From the NCBI GenBank assembly GCA_001632435.1, contig KV423971.1:62001-126000 (forward strand): a DNA stretch of 64,000 bases, given 5' to 3'. The stretch is from Calocera cornea HHB12733 (Eukaryota; Basidiomycota; Dacrymycetes; Dacrymycetales; Dacrymycetaceae). Both the position numbers and the translations under genes were made by a program. Below the pieces are notes generated by a model. It was not told where the DNA came from and ran no database searches. It saw only the letters and a list, made by a program, of their open reading frames with translations. This document shows positions 35,196-45,543 of the stretch, one piece after another (within the stretch, counting starts at the first letter, position 1; every line of letters starts with the position of its first letter).

Positions 35196-37288
35196 CTATA
35201 GGAGGACATAGGCAGCAATGCCGACCGAATCAAGACTGATAAACACCTTGCCCTCGCTGATCGTCATATTGCCACCGCTCGCTAGGACCGGCTTCGCATA
35301 TGTTGTGAATGGGGCGTAAAACAAAGGGAAGCTGACGACAGTAGGCTCGTACGCCATGTTGACGGCCATCACGAGGGTGCCCTCGGTGGTACTCCAGTAC
35401 GCTGTGTCGACAGTAGGGCTTGTGAGAATGGGGCCTGTGAATGCAGTCGGATCGAAGAGGTATGCTGTGAGTTCTGGTAGGCTCTGCGACAGCATCATAG
35501 CCGAATTCTCGATGTCGCTTGTTGTCGGTTCAACCCATGGTACAATAGCTATCTCCTGGTTAGCGGAGGATACACGCGCAATGACGATGCGTACCTCGAG
35601 CTCCGTGGTTGATCGCGAGTGCGCACTGGACCAGCCACTCTTGTCCTGTCGGTGTGACAGACCAGTATCTTCGATAAAGTCAGCCGCTGCTCTGCCTCCC
35701 ACATAGAAATATGTACTCGGAGCTACCAAAGCCCTGTGGAACATGCCACGTCGTCAAGTTCCTCTGTCTTCCCGTCAAGACTGTCCGCTGAGCGAACATG
35801 TCCACTCGACTCGTGATATCGGTGTAGCTTCCAATGCAGTTGTCGCAGCCGCAGTCGCCAAGCTCGGGAGTACAGGAGGTATTCCAGGTTACCGAGTATG
35901 TGGCATTGATGCCGATTGGATACGGATCCTCCATAATGATGTCCGCTCCTGAGGTATACTCTGTCCAGTAGTAGTCCTGGCAGTTGAGCACGAGCGAGAC
36001 AGGGTGGTAACCGTCCAAGCTGTAGATAAGGTCGCGGCTCAACGAGGTTGCATTGAGAGGGTCACTGGCGTTACCGTGTCAGCATATTGGCGGGCATCCC
36101 CACACATGGGCAACTGACCTTGTGCCATCCGGTTCATCGCCTGTATACCATACCAGTAGATTGGTCCGGTTCTTCAGACTGTTCACCTGTTCCGTCACGG
36201 ACGAATCGTTGGTGTATGTCCTGCAGAGGATCAGTCACTGAACGTCACACTTCAGCACGGAGAGTGCTCACCATCGCATGTCGTACATGAGCCAGAGCCC
36301 GAGCTGTTCCATTCGGTCAACAACCATGTTGAACGCCGTGAGATTATCGAATGTGGGAACAGGGTGGACCATGTTATATCTTCCTCAGAAAGTGAGCTCG
36401 CGCCAACTCCTGAGCATATGGGCCTGCATACCCAATTTCCTTCATGTGATCCAATATCGTCAAATTAGAATCGAGATATCCTCCGAATGTGGTATAGAAT
36501 CCAAGTGGGAATATCGGTTCATACAGGCCAGTCTCGAAGCTCCTGACGAGGGTTGCCCCGGTGCGGGTGTCGAACTTTGTCGTCGAGCCGCCGTAAGGGT
36601 TCGGAGGCAGGTAAGTGAGAGTGTTCGTTGCTGTCACGGTCTGGGCACCGGGTAGGGAGGCGACACAGGTCAGCGTGTACGGGGTCGTGCGAGGTGTGAG
36701 CTGGGCGAGACTGATAGGTGCCTCCAGGCCAGTCAAGCCGATCGTCGCCCGCGTCTCCGTCAGCAGCTGGCCATCAGCGTACACTTGCACCGGCACTTCC
36801 GCGCCAGCCGGTGCCCACACATGCACACCGACATAGTTGTCGAACCCCGCGTCGAGTACCAAGCTCCCTTCCACATCGTCGGGAGCGAGGTACGGCCTGA
36901 TCGCGGGGGCGCAGCCGAAGTTGAGCAGAGGCGTCTCCGAGTACGCCGGGGTGGGGAACTGCCCGCCTGGGTTGACGGGCTGCGAGCCGGGCTCGTAGTA
37001 CTTCCCGCACCAGGTTGGTGCTTGGGCTACTGCGGGAGCGGGCGCAGAGGAGAGGGTCCACAGCGCGGGGGCGACGAGGGCGAGGAAGAGCGAGCAGAGG
37101 ACCATCAGTGCGAGCTGTGTTGCTGACAGTCTGAGCCGGGCGCGGTCCTTATGAGCCTGAGCAGCGTCAGGCAGCGGGCGCGGACCGGCCGGGGAGGGCT
37201 GCACGCTGTCGCCGACATCGGCCCACTTCTCTGCCATACGAGGTCGCGCGATATTCAGTTTGGGAGTGCTACATGGCGAGGAAGACAT
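35196..37288 (-). CDS. Membrane-anchored TIM-barrel glycosidase-like protein, family unassigned
   Basis: Exons (minus): 37288-36432, 36379-36272, 36220-36119, 36064-35717, 35668-35595, 35548-35196; 613 aa. About 55 N-terminal residues are cytoplasmic, then one hydrophobic helix (QLALMVLCSLFLALVAPALW), then a cysteine-containing lumenal or extracellular region with a beta-sandwich-like part and a barrel-like part: FPLGFYTTFGGYLD, YNMVHPVPTFDN, LVWYTGDEPDG, IIMEDPYPIG, TGQEWLVQCALAINHGAR and AIVPWVEPTT. The acidic residues in GDEPDG and MEDPYP are plausible catalytic or binding carboxylates. This looks like an uncharacterised fungal glycoside-hydrolase clan member; I cannot name a CAZy family. 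Start choice between 37288 and 37237 is open. Confidence 0.78.
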
Positions 37289-37501
37289 GGCCGCATGCAG
37301 ACAGAGACTTCCGGAAGCAGCAGAAGAGGGCGGGAGGTTGACGCGCAAAGAAGACAAAGATAAGCGCGGGAACTCGCCGCGGGTAGGCAGTCATAAGCTC
37401 TTGATGAGTACGGACTTCGCCACAATTCGCTTGCCCTTGCTTTAGATAGGAGTGGTAATTTAGGGACAAATATGGTGCAGCATCATTCATTACATGGTAA
37501 A
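37289..37501. other. Spacer between glycosidase-like and iron alcohol dehydrogenase genes
   Basis: Short same-strand spacer carrying the glycosidase-like promoter and the 3' end of the dehydrogenase gene. No other feature. Confidence 0.4.
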
Positions 37502-38718
37502 CTACAGCTCCGTGTCGAGGACGTCGTATATCTCCTTTGCAGAGATATCCTTATCCTTGCCCACCCCGCCATCCCGGATGATCGTCTCGAAGTCCTCCTT
37601 CTTGACTCCATACTCGCCCAGCCGCTTGCGCAGCCCGAGCCTATCCACAAGGCTGTCAATGTACCCCGCGAGCTTGACGGCTTCCTGGCGCTCCGGCGAC
37701 AGGCTGTGATCAAGGAAACGCGTCGTCGGGGGCGGCAAGGCCGGCACGGTCGCCTCGATCCTCCTTACGGCCTCCTGCAAGAGCCTCACGTACTCCTCCT
37801 CCGCGTGCCTCGCTACACGCGCCACGACCCCGGGAAGGGTGATGCACGAGGTGATCCCGTGCGGGATGCTGTACTTTGCGCCGAGCGCATGGCCCAGCCC
37901 GTGGGAGGGGCCAATGCTCCCCGGCCTTGGGTTGGGGTAGAGCGAGAGCCAGCCGGCGACCTGCAGCTCCTCGCGGCAGCTGATGTTGCTTGGGTCGGCC
38001 TTGCTCAGGGGCAGGTAGCGGAAGAACATGGGCAGGCTGGTCAGGGCGCAGGAGATGACGTTCGGCGGCACGTCGGCCCGGTAGAGCGTCTCGACTGCGT
38101 GGTCGACCGCGCGCATGCCGGAGGAGAGCCAGAGCCAGTCGGGCGTGTCCCGCGTGAGCAGTGCGTCGTAGATGATCGCGTCCGGGCACACGGCGTGGGA
38201 GGCCAGGCCGCGCTTGTCGCCCGCCTCGTCCGTGAAGCCCGCGTTCATCGTCGTTTCGGCGACGGAGAGCGTGGTCGGGATGGCGATGATGTTGATGGAC
38301 GACTTTCCGTCTTTTGTGCGCCAGTACTTGATCGCCTTCGCAGAGTCGATTGGCGAGCCGCCCCCGACGGCGATGATGGTGTCGGCGCCCTGCCTTCACC
38401 TTCAGCACGTGATCACACAACACACTCTCATGGCCAACTACGCACCTTCTCATCCAGGTCCTTGCTCGCATCCCTGATCCCGGCGATGGGCGCATGCTGC
38501 CCAATGCCATCATTCAGACCCGCGAATTTATCCCCCAGGAGCGCTTCCAGGTTGCGCATGAGCGGGAGCTGGGCCAGGCTGTGCCCTGTGAGGATGAACG
38601 CCTTGCTCGTGCCAAGCTGCTGGAGGATCTGCGGGAGGCCAGGGTCGACGCTGCCTGCGCCGTACTTGACGACTTGCAACGGCGAGCGAGTGTATGAGCC
38701 TTTAGTGAGGCCGGACAT
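37502..38718 (-). CDS. Iron-containing alcohol dehydrogenase / maleylacetate reductase-like
   Basis: Exons (minus): 38718-38446 and 38389-37502; 386 aa. The N-terminal Rossmann-like domain has SKAFILTGHSLAQ and the NAD-binding GGGSPIDSAKAIKYW; the C-terminal helical domain has DHAVETLYR and the metal-ligand segment SHGLGHALGAKYSIPHG. The His pattern in that segment resembles maleylacetate reductases of aromatic-ring catabolism, a pathway common in wood-decay fungi, but group III alcohol dehydrogenases in general are possible. Ends in KEIYDVLDTEL. A 34-base poly(G) tract lies 180 bp upstream of its start. Confidence 0.88.
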
Positions 38719-38895
38719 GTTTCGTGTTCTTGCTCGTGGTTGCAGGGTGGGCAGAGTGGTAGGTATACGTGCGCGGAACATGGGCGTGGGGATGCTTGGT
38801 GCTCCGCCGTGGTCGTTGGGAAGCTGAGGGTGGGAACGCTATGTGATGTGGACGTTGTTATGCTGAATGGGATTGTGGGGGGACGGCGGGGAGTT

Positions 38896-38930
<35 letters not shown>

Positions 38931-39123
38931 CGATGGGCAGCCATATCCCCGGTCATATGTATCCACTGCAGGGACGAGGCCAGCGGAGGAACGTTCACCC
39001 AGCCATGAGCCGCCCACGCAGGGCAGGCAGGGTTAGGGTTAGGGTCGTCGTCGCGGAGGCACTTCACTCCCTCCTTCAGTCCTCAACAGTTCTCCCCGTC
39101 GCCCCCCCCGTCCAACACCGACC
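38719..39123. other. Divergent promoter region with poly(G) tract and TTAGGG pair
   Basis: About 400 bp between the dehydrogenase and NCE101 starts. It holds an uninterrupted run of 34 guanines (38897-38930), flanked by other G-rich sequence, and two GTTAGG units near 39030. No gene inside; the frames reading poly-glycine are spurious. Confidence 0.7.
38897..38930 (+). repeat. Poly(G) tract, 34 nt
   Basis: Uninterrupted guanine homopolymer, preceded by further G-rich sequence. Expected to form G-quadruplexes and to vary in length; the count is also vulnerable to sequencing error. Confidence 0.9.
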
Positions 39124-39436
39124 ATGTCCGTCCCGATCTACTACCTCTTTGGAAAGTGCGTACAGCCAGCCTGCTAACCCGCACACTCGCTGACAGCGCA
39201 CCAGGTACGTCGACCCCCTCTTCGGCGTCTTCACGGGCGCGGTCGCCTACTACCTCTGGGAGAACCACCCACGCACGGCCCCACCCCAAGGCTCGCACCT
39301 CGCCGACCTCATCAAGTGGAGGTTCACAAAGCCCGAGGACAGGCCAAAGCACCCGGACTGGGACCGCATCAAGGCCGATCTGCAGCAGATGGAGAAGGAG
39401 CTGGCGGGGCCCGGCGGGCAGACGAAGCAGTGGTAG
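39124..39436 (+). CDS. NCE101: NCE101-like small membrane protein (non-classical export)
   Basis: Exons 39124-39155 and 39205-39436; 87 aa. The first exon encodes only ten residues plus two bases. The spliced protein has YLFGKYVDPLFGVFTGAVAY (one TM helix) then YLWENHPRTAPP, the family signature, and a charged C-terminal tail. In yeast, Nce101 was linked to secretion of leaderless proteins; biochemical role unclear. The start at 39124 gives the expected short N-terminus. Confidence 0.85.
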
Positions 39437-39531
39437 CTGCCCTACCGTCTGTGGGTGACCGTCCCATTCACCTATCCAAGCATGGTGTCTCTGACTGAAC
39501 TCTAGTTTCACGACGATGTACTATGTAGTGT

Positions 39532-40295
39532 CTACAGAGGGGGCGCAACCTCCTCGACCCAGCTCTTGCTCTTCTCCGCCGTCTCGTTCCACTCCGTGAG
39601 CACGCTCGCGCCCTCCCACTCGCGCCATTTCAGGTGCGGGAACCGCCTGTCAAAGTACCAAACCAGGACGAGCAGGTCGATCGCCTGCAGGGGCAGGGTC
39701 GGCCCGGAGATGTCGGGCAGCGGCAGCTGCGAGAGCCGCAGGATGGCGCGCTTCGCCTTGGCGGTTTGGGCCGCGACCCACGTTTCGGACTGGTGCTCGG
39801 GGGCCTGTCGTCCATACACACTACAATCAGAACCCTTCCTGCTTGCACATAGCCGAGGAACACGCACCCGCGCCGCAGCCTCGTACCGCGTCAGGAGCAT
39901 CGCGCCGAGCGTGCCGTTGATGAGATGGTCGTACGTCAGCGCCTCGTACCGCTTCAGGTCCGTCGCGGGCGGGAGCACCTTGGGCCCCGTGCTCAGCGCG
40001 TCCAGGTACTGCACCACCACCGACGAGTCGAAAATGGCGCCGTTCTCGGGCGTCACGAGCGTCGGCACGGTCGCGAGCGGGTTGTGCGCGTTGAGCGCGG
40101 GCAGCAGCTTGGTCGGGAACGGCGCTTCGGGCACCAGCTTGAGCAGCGAGTACAGGCCGAGCTCGCGCGCGACGATGAGCACCTGCGAGGCGCGGCACGG
40201 GTCAGCGCCTGCTGCTCGCCGCTGGAGTCAGAACAGATCGCACGCACCTTGCGCGCGAACGGGCTGTTGCCGCTGTAGTACAGTTCGAGGGACAT
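39532..40295 (-). CDS. Glutathione S-transferase
   Basis: Exons (minus): 40295-40248, 40182-39868, 39804-39532; 211 aa. The thioredoxin-like N-terminal domain starts SLELYYSGNSPFARKV, where the serine of SPFARK is the probable catalytic residue, and includes NPLATVPTLVTPENGAIFDS (the cis-proline TVPTL and the glutathione-binding ES/DS pair). A helical C-terminal domain follows (TYDHLINGTLGAMLL, LLVLVWYFDRRFPHL). The length is typical for the cytosolic fungal class. Likely detoxifies electrophiles. Upstream of the start lies a 490-bp gap. Confidence 0.9.
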
Positions 40296-40787
40296 GACGG
40301 ACTTGCAGCGAGGGCGTGTGCGCTGGAATGTTGGCGACGTGCGGCTTACATGACTGACATAAATACGGGTCGACTCGGCGGAGGGCGAGGATGGGGTCCA
40401 CCGCAGAGCACGCCATTGACTGCCTGGATTGGACATCCAGGGGATCACACCATTTCCTAGGCGCCTGTCGTAACTCAACCATGCAGCCTCAGGCTCGGAG
40501 TAGAGGCGGGATACAGTAGTGGCATTACATAACGAGGCGAGTAGGGTATGTCGGTCTCCGTCCTATGGCCGGAGCAACACTCGACATAAAACAATGCGAG
40601 TTCATGCCACCCAGTTGGGCTCGCCCTGCCATTTCGCCCTGGGTTTGTACCTGTCCTCGGACATTCTTTTGGCTACAGAGACATGCACGTTGGTGGGCGG
40701 TGGGGGATCTGGTATGTGCCTGGGTCTTCCTAGATGAGGGCTAGGCACGATATGAGCAGGTCCGCCAAGCATGACACCAAGTCTCGC
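40296..40787. other. Intergenic region upstream of the glutathione transferase
   Basis: About 490 bp; no gene, RNA or repeat recognised. Contains the 3' region of the DUF2235 gene. Confidence 0.45.
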
Positions 40788-42304
40788 TTACCCGAAATAC
40801 GTCCTCCAGTTCCCGTTCTTCTCCTGACGACGGTACTTCAGTGGGAGTATCTCGAGTATCCACAGAAGCTTCATCATCTTCAACTTGTCATGAATGGATG
40901 CAGACACATCTCGTTCGTAGTGTGCGTCGAGCGAAGAGATATCGTTCCGCCCGGGTTCCTCCGAGTGCATGGTTCCATGCTCCCTCTGTATCTTGACTGT
41001 CTCTTCCGGCGCGGGAATTGGAAGCTCGAATCCAGCTTCATGGAGAGCACGCTCGTCCCATAGAATGCCGGTCTTGGTTAGGATTGCTTCGCGGAACATC
41101 CACATGAGCGGTATGCGGGCCATGAGCGCACCATTCTTGTCCGGCGGATTACCACCTCCTACGTCTGAAGAGAGTGAGCGTGGATTTGCCAATGGTAAAC
41201 TACTGCCATACCTCCGTGACAGCCGGCAAACCAGACCTCCTGCACGTCAGTCGGTTTCGGTAGCGAACCTGGTTCTTTCCCCGTCGCCAAGGTGGCAGGC
41301 GGAGGGGCCTCGAACGGTGGGACAGTGTAGTGCCACATGTTGGGGCGGTACATGGAACGGTGCTCGTCAAGTGCAACAGCGTGCTAAGATACGATTATCA
41401 GCATGCTTTCGGAGGCGGATATTCGATACGCACACGGAAAACGCGGATGTGGTAGTTCGATGCTGTAAACGGTAGGTACTCGTTCATCATGAAACCAACG
41501 GAGGAGACGGTATCCCTGAATAGGCGTAGGTTTAAAGACCACAGGTCAGGCTATGAACTCTTACCATACACCAACAAAGTCCACACACACAGGATTCGAC
41601 ATGGTCTTCTTGAAGGATTCGCTCTCAGTCCAGCCTTGAGCATCGATCCGCTTGTACATCTTATACGCGTACGGAACTTGCTCGTTGTTGCCTCTTGGTA
41701 GCAGGCCGACCTGAAGAAAGCATGGTAAGATCGATCCCAGTTGATAGCATACATGGCGTGCCTTCTCTAGCATCCCTGCCAAAGCTCTGGCGGTATAGGC
41801 GCCGCGCGAAAACCCGAACAGCATGATCCGATCACCTGGCAACCAGTTCTGCATCAGGAAGCGATATCCACCCATGACCTGCGGCTCCTGTCAGCTGCAT
41901 ATCCATTGAACAGCGTTGCTACAGAAACTCACATGGTCATCTAGGTCCCTTTCTCGGACATCAGCCGTGAGAACCGGCACCTTGGAGACACTACGAACCA
42001 AGCGAACGCATCGTCCAGCAGCTTCAGCACGCTCCGAACAATGGGCATTAGCATATTGGGTCTAAGATATGTCCCGACCCCGCTCTAGAATGCATATCAG
42101 CAGACTCATCCTAACAGTTGGAGAATTGCTGACCTGGTAATAGACCATCTGCCGCGTGTAGTCATCCGTCTTCAGGAACGACATGAGCTGAACGGCGTTG
42201 GTGCCTCGATCGAACAGATCGCTCGTCCCATCGAAACAAAGCACTAGGACACGTCCGCCCCGCAGTTCCGGGCGCCCATCGAGCGGGATTCCGTTATCCG
42301 CCAT
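40788..42304 (-). CDS. DUF2235 alpha/beta-hydrolase
   Basis: Eight exons (minus): 42304-42134, 42084-41999, 41948-41933, 41878-41762, 41710-41565, 41515-41434, 41383-41212, 41164-40788; 388 aa. Family pattern: VLCFDGTSDLFDRGTNAVQL, YYQSGVGTYLRP, DDAFAWDLDDHVMGGYRFL, the nucleophile elbow MLFGFSRGAYTAR (G-F-S-R-G), VGLLPRGNNEQVPYAYKMY, VDFVGVWDTVSSVGF and CHGDVGGGNPPDKNGALMAR. The family is related to Tle1 phospholipase effectors; fungal members have unknown substrates. Exon 3 is a 16-nt microexon. Intron 4 appears to start with GC (after the AAG at 41762); a GT donor nine bases on would leave only a 42-nt intron. Confidence 0.88.
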
Positions 42305-42741
42305 GCAAAACGGCACTCGAGCAACAGAGAGGTAGAGGCGCAGCTGGCCGTCTGGCCCTCCTCCGCATTAATTCCCTGACCGGGGCCATTGCTCGGCCCC
42401 ACGCGAAGACCAGCTGTGTCACTGGAGGGTCATGGGAGCCCACTACGGTGTGTGGTGGGAATACAGACGGCGCCTCGTGTTGGACAGGAGGGACGGTGAC
42501 AGAGGAGCGGCCCGGAGTAGTCGCATGCCAGAGCTGCCTCGAGGTGATTGGAATGCCGGCATCCAGCTCAGGGGGTGCGGCGCGTCCCCGCGTCGCGTCC
42601 GTGTCGCTGGGCCCTTAGCATCACTTTTGGATCTAGAGGAACCATTTTCACCCGATTCCCCGCATCCACCCACGGGCATTTTGCTGGAAGAGTCCCAGTA
42701 TCGTGTGCGCTTTGCACTGGAGGCACGGCAAGCTTTCAAAG
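42305..42741. other. Intergenic region upstream of DUF2235 gene
   Basis: About 440 bp; no gene or RNA recognised. Degenerate copies of the array motif may begin near 42677. Confidence 0.4.
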
Positions 42742-43156
42742 TATGCTTCCCTTTACTCCGGTGTTCGTCTCAGAGGTGTCCTTGCTTCTGTTTGAGGGTA
42801 CGGGATCTTTGCTCCCGCGCAGGGATTTCTACCTCTTATTTACTCTCACGATGGGGGTTTGATTCCGCTACTTTTGGCTCCGGATGTCTGGTTGCGTCCC
42901 GTTATGCCATTTGTCTCCGCTATCATGTTTGTTTCCGGTGTGCCGTTTGCTTCCGTTTGAGGCTCTGTTTCCGTTTGTAGGTTTGCTCCCGCTGGATAGT
43001 CTACTTCCGCAAAGTGTTTACTTCCGCTACCAGATTTATTTCCGCTACTCAATCCGCCTTCCGTGAGATAATCTGCTCCCGTGTTTTTGTTTGCATCCGC
43101 TGCCCATTTTGGTGGTGTGTTTGCATCCGTTTGACGGCCCGTCAAGCGGATGCAAA
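42742..43156 (+). repeat. Motif array 2 with terminal palindrome
   Basis: About 18 degenerate copies of TTTGCTTCCGY-like motif, 16-22 bp apart, clearest at 42860-43130 (TTTGTTTCCGG, TTTGCTTCCGT, TTTACTTCCGC, TTTGCATCCGC). The right end is a near-perfect hairpin, 43120-43156, whose 18-bp arms each contain one motif copy (TTTGCATCCGTTTGACGG and its inverse with one mismatch) around a single central base. Located 80 bp upstream of the next gene. Confidence 0.8.
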
Positions 43157-43236
43157 TTGATGAATAGGGCCCAGCTGTCCACGAAAAGCGGCGCGAGCGC
43201 GTCGGAGCGCGTCGGCCCAGCGCCCTCGTCCAGGTG

Positions 43237-44883
43237 ATGAGCACGCATGGCATCGTCCTCGTTCGCCGACCCCCCACCGACCAGATCATCCTCGATGAAG
43301 ACGGCGGAGAGATCAAGGGCGGCGTCGTCTACATGCGCGACAATGGCTCGCCGCCCTACCTGACCGGCTTTCCCGCCGAGCACCGCGACGCACAGCGCAA
43401 CTACGTGCCGTCGCTGTTTGACCTCTGCCTCGGCGTTGTCAAGGAACGGTCATCGTTGCTCGACTCGATCGCGGAAGTCTTAAACGCGCCGCAGGCCGTC
43501 CGATGCATCTCTGCGCTTGTCAGAAGCCCGTCCGACCTGCAGTTCGTCAACCCCATCACCTGGCTCGCATGGGTCAAAGCCTACGGTGGCGCCTTGGGCC
43601 CGGAGCTTCTCTCCTACCCGTATCTCGCCCTCTCTGACAGCAACGTGTTGGAGCTCTCAAGATGCCCCGCCACACCGTCCTTCTGTCTTGTGATCAACCT
43701 CAACCTCAACGGCTCCCGCAACCTCGATGACAGCAGCCTCCGCCAGCTCGGCATGCTCGAGAACCTCTGCGTGCTCGATACGGGCAGCACGGGGATCACC
43801 CACGCGGGAGTGCAAGCCCTGTCACAGACACTGATGGTTGGCAGTGATGGGGAGTTGCGCGGGCCCTGGCGGCTGCGTGTCTGGAAGCTGGCGCGGTGTA
43901 CCCGACTTACTGGCTTGGCGGTTGAATGGCTCCAGAAATGGCCCCTGCTGTGTGCTCTCGGTACGCGAGTCTATATCTCTTCCTGGACAATTATCTGATA
44001 TTTGCTTGTCAGAACTGAGAGGCACCCGCATCACGACTCTGTACCGCTCTCCTGGCTGGCACGAATGCCAAGAGGAGGAACGAAACCTCTTCTCCGAGCA
44101 CGCAGTTCAGCACCTGTCGTCGCTCAAAGTGGCGGTCTTCCCTTCTCTGCCTGCAAGAGTAGACATCAACCAGGAGCAATACAAAAGACGCGACACGAGG
44201 ATGCAGAGCCCTGCGGCCCGTCCGAGCCCCGCACACTTCCTACAGGCATCCCGACTCCGACGTCCGGCCTTCTTGAGCGAAAGTGAGAGCGAGAACAGTG
44301 AGCCCGATGAGGCTGTCACCCGGAGGGGCCGAAACAAGGCAGCAGGTGTGGAGCGCTCACTGGAGGTATGATGTGTGTTCACTCATGCCAGACGAGTCTG
44401 AACGCGACGTAGAATGAAGTGGCCGCTGGCGAGGCGGAAATCCAAAGCCGTATAGCGAGGGCTATCCAGTTCTATCGTCCTCTCTCAGAGGAGCAACCGG
44501 GGAAGACCTCCAAACCTCCCACGACGCAGCCGTCTCCATCAAAATCAAAGCCCAAGAAGACGCAGCTGTTCTGCAGAGCACCCCCGCCATATTCAACGCT
44601 GACGCAAGTCGTCCAAGCAGCTATGCAAGCCAAGGCTCGATCCGCATTCCAATTGCAAACGCACAGGGAGAATGAACAGGGCGTCGCGCGGAAGCGGCAG
44701 AGGACGATGCCGTCTGTAATATCCATCTATTCGGGCCAGCGGCTCACTCAGCCAGTCTCAATACCATTTGCGAAAGCAGCGACTGCAGACAACCGGCTTG
44801 CCTCCATGTCGGCATCCATGGAGGTGCGACATGCAGCCATGGGCAAGGCACGTGGAAGGCTGGCTCTCTTTCGACCGCCCTAA
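43237..44883 (+). CDS. Leucine-rich-repeat-like protein, unknown function
   Basis: Exons 43237-43960, 44013-44365, 44413-44883; 515 aa. The N-terminal third has no recognised fold. Residues about 160-270 show LRR spacing of the F-box/AMN1 kind: LRQLGMLENLCVLDTGSTGI, LRVWKLARCTRLTGLAVEWL, then LLCALELRGTRITTLYR across intron 1. The C-terminal half is basic, Ser/Pro/Gln-rich and probably disordered (SESESENSEPDE; SKPKKTQLF). It has no membrane segment. I do not recognise an orthologue; a role as adaptor or nuclear scaffold is only a guess. Intron phases are consistent. Confidence 0.75.
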
Positions 44884-45543
44884 CATGCAAAACCCGCAAC
44901 ACCTTGCTGTGTGCATTCTAGCGGATCCTATGGAGAACACACGCGGTCCCCACAACGTCTGCTATGAGCGTAACCTGCGCAAGCTGACAACATCCATTCT
45001 GCACTCTGTCATTGTTGCTGCTCCCCATGACTGAGCTGTACAGCCCTGCAAATGAATCACCTGTCATTCGGCGACTCTGCCATCAGTGCTCAACTGATGG
45101 CCAGCGTGGCTGCTACAGTACATGGCCTCCCACATATCTAGACCGTCATTCTGTGATGCCGAGCTCTCCATCCGCGAACTGCAGAATATGTACCGAGCTG
45201 TGCCCTTGTATATATGACTCACTTAATCCCAATGTTTGGTGTTTCATTACCAGTTTCGCAGCTCCGTGTATGTCCTGTCACTGTATAAGTGGCTCCCTCG
45301 TCGGACCCAAGCAGGTCCCCTGAGGGCATGGCCCCAAGTATGTGGGGCGTAGACTTGTGCTATGTTGCAACCCAAGCCTTTTACACTCGCCCTGACGAAG
45401 ATACGTTGCTTCTCCGTAGCTGTCCAAGGTACGGTATTGACCCATGATAATTGACAAAGCGCACAGCGCATACTACAATGGCACGATCACCAATTTTAAA
45501 CACTGGGTACATATGTGATACAAATCCGCATGTAAACCTACGT
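44884..45543. other. Intergenic region
   Basis: About 660 bp between the LRR-like gene and the Clr2 pseudogene (convergent); nothing recognised. Confidence 0.45.

Noticed and set aside
37472..38827. 451-codon plus-strand frame
   Set aside because: Antisense shadow of the iron alcohol dehydrogenase that also reads across its intron.
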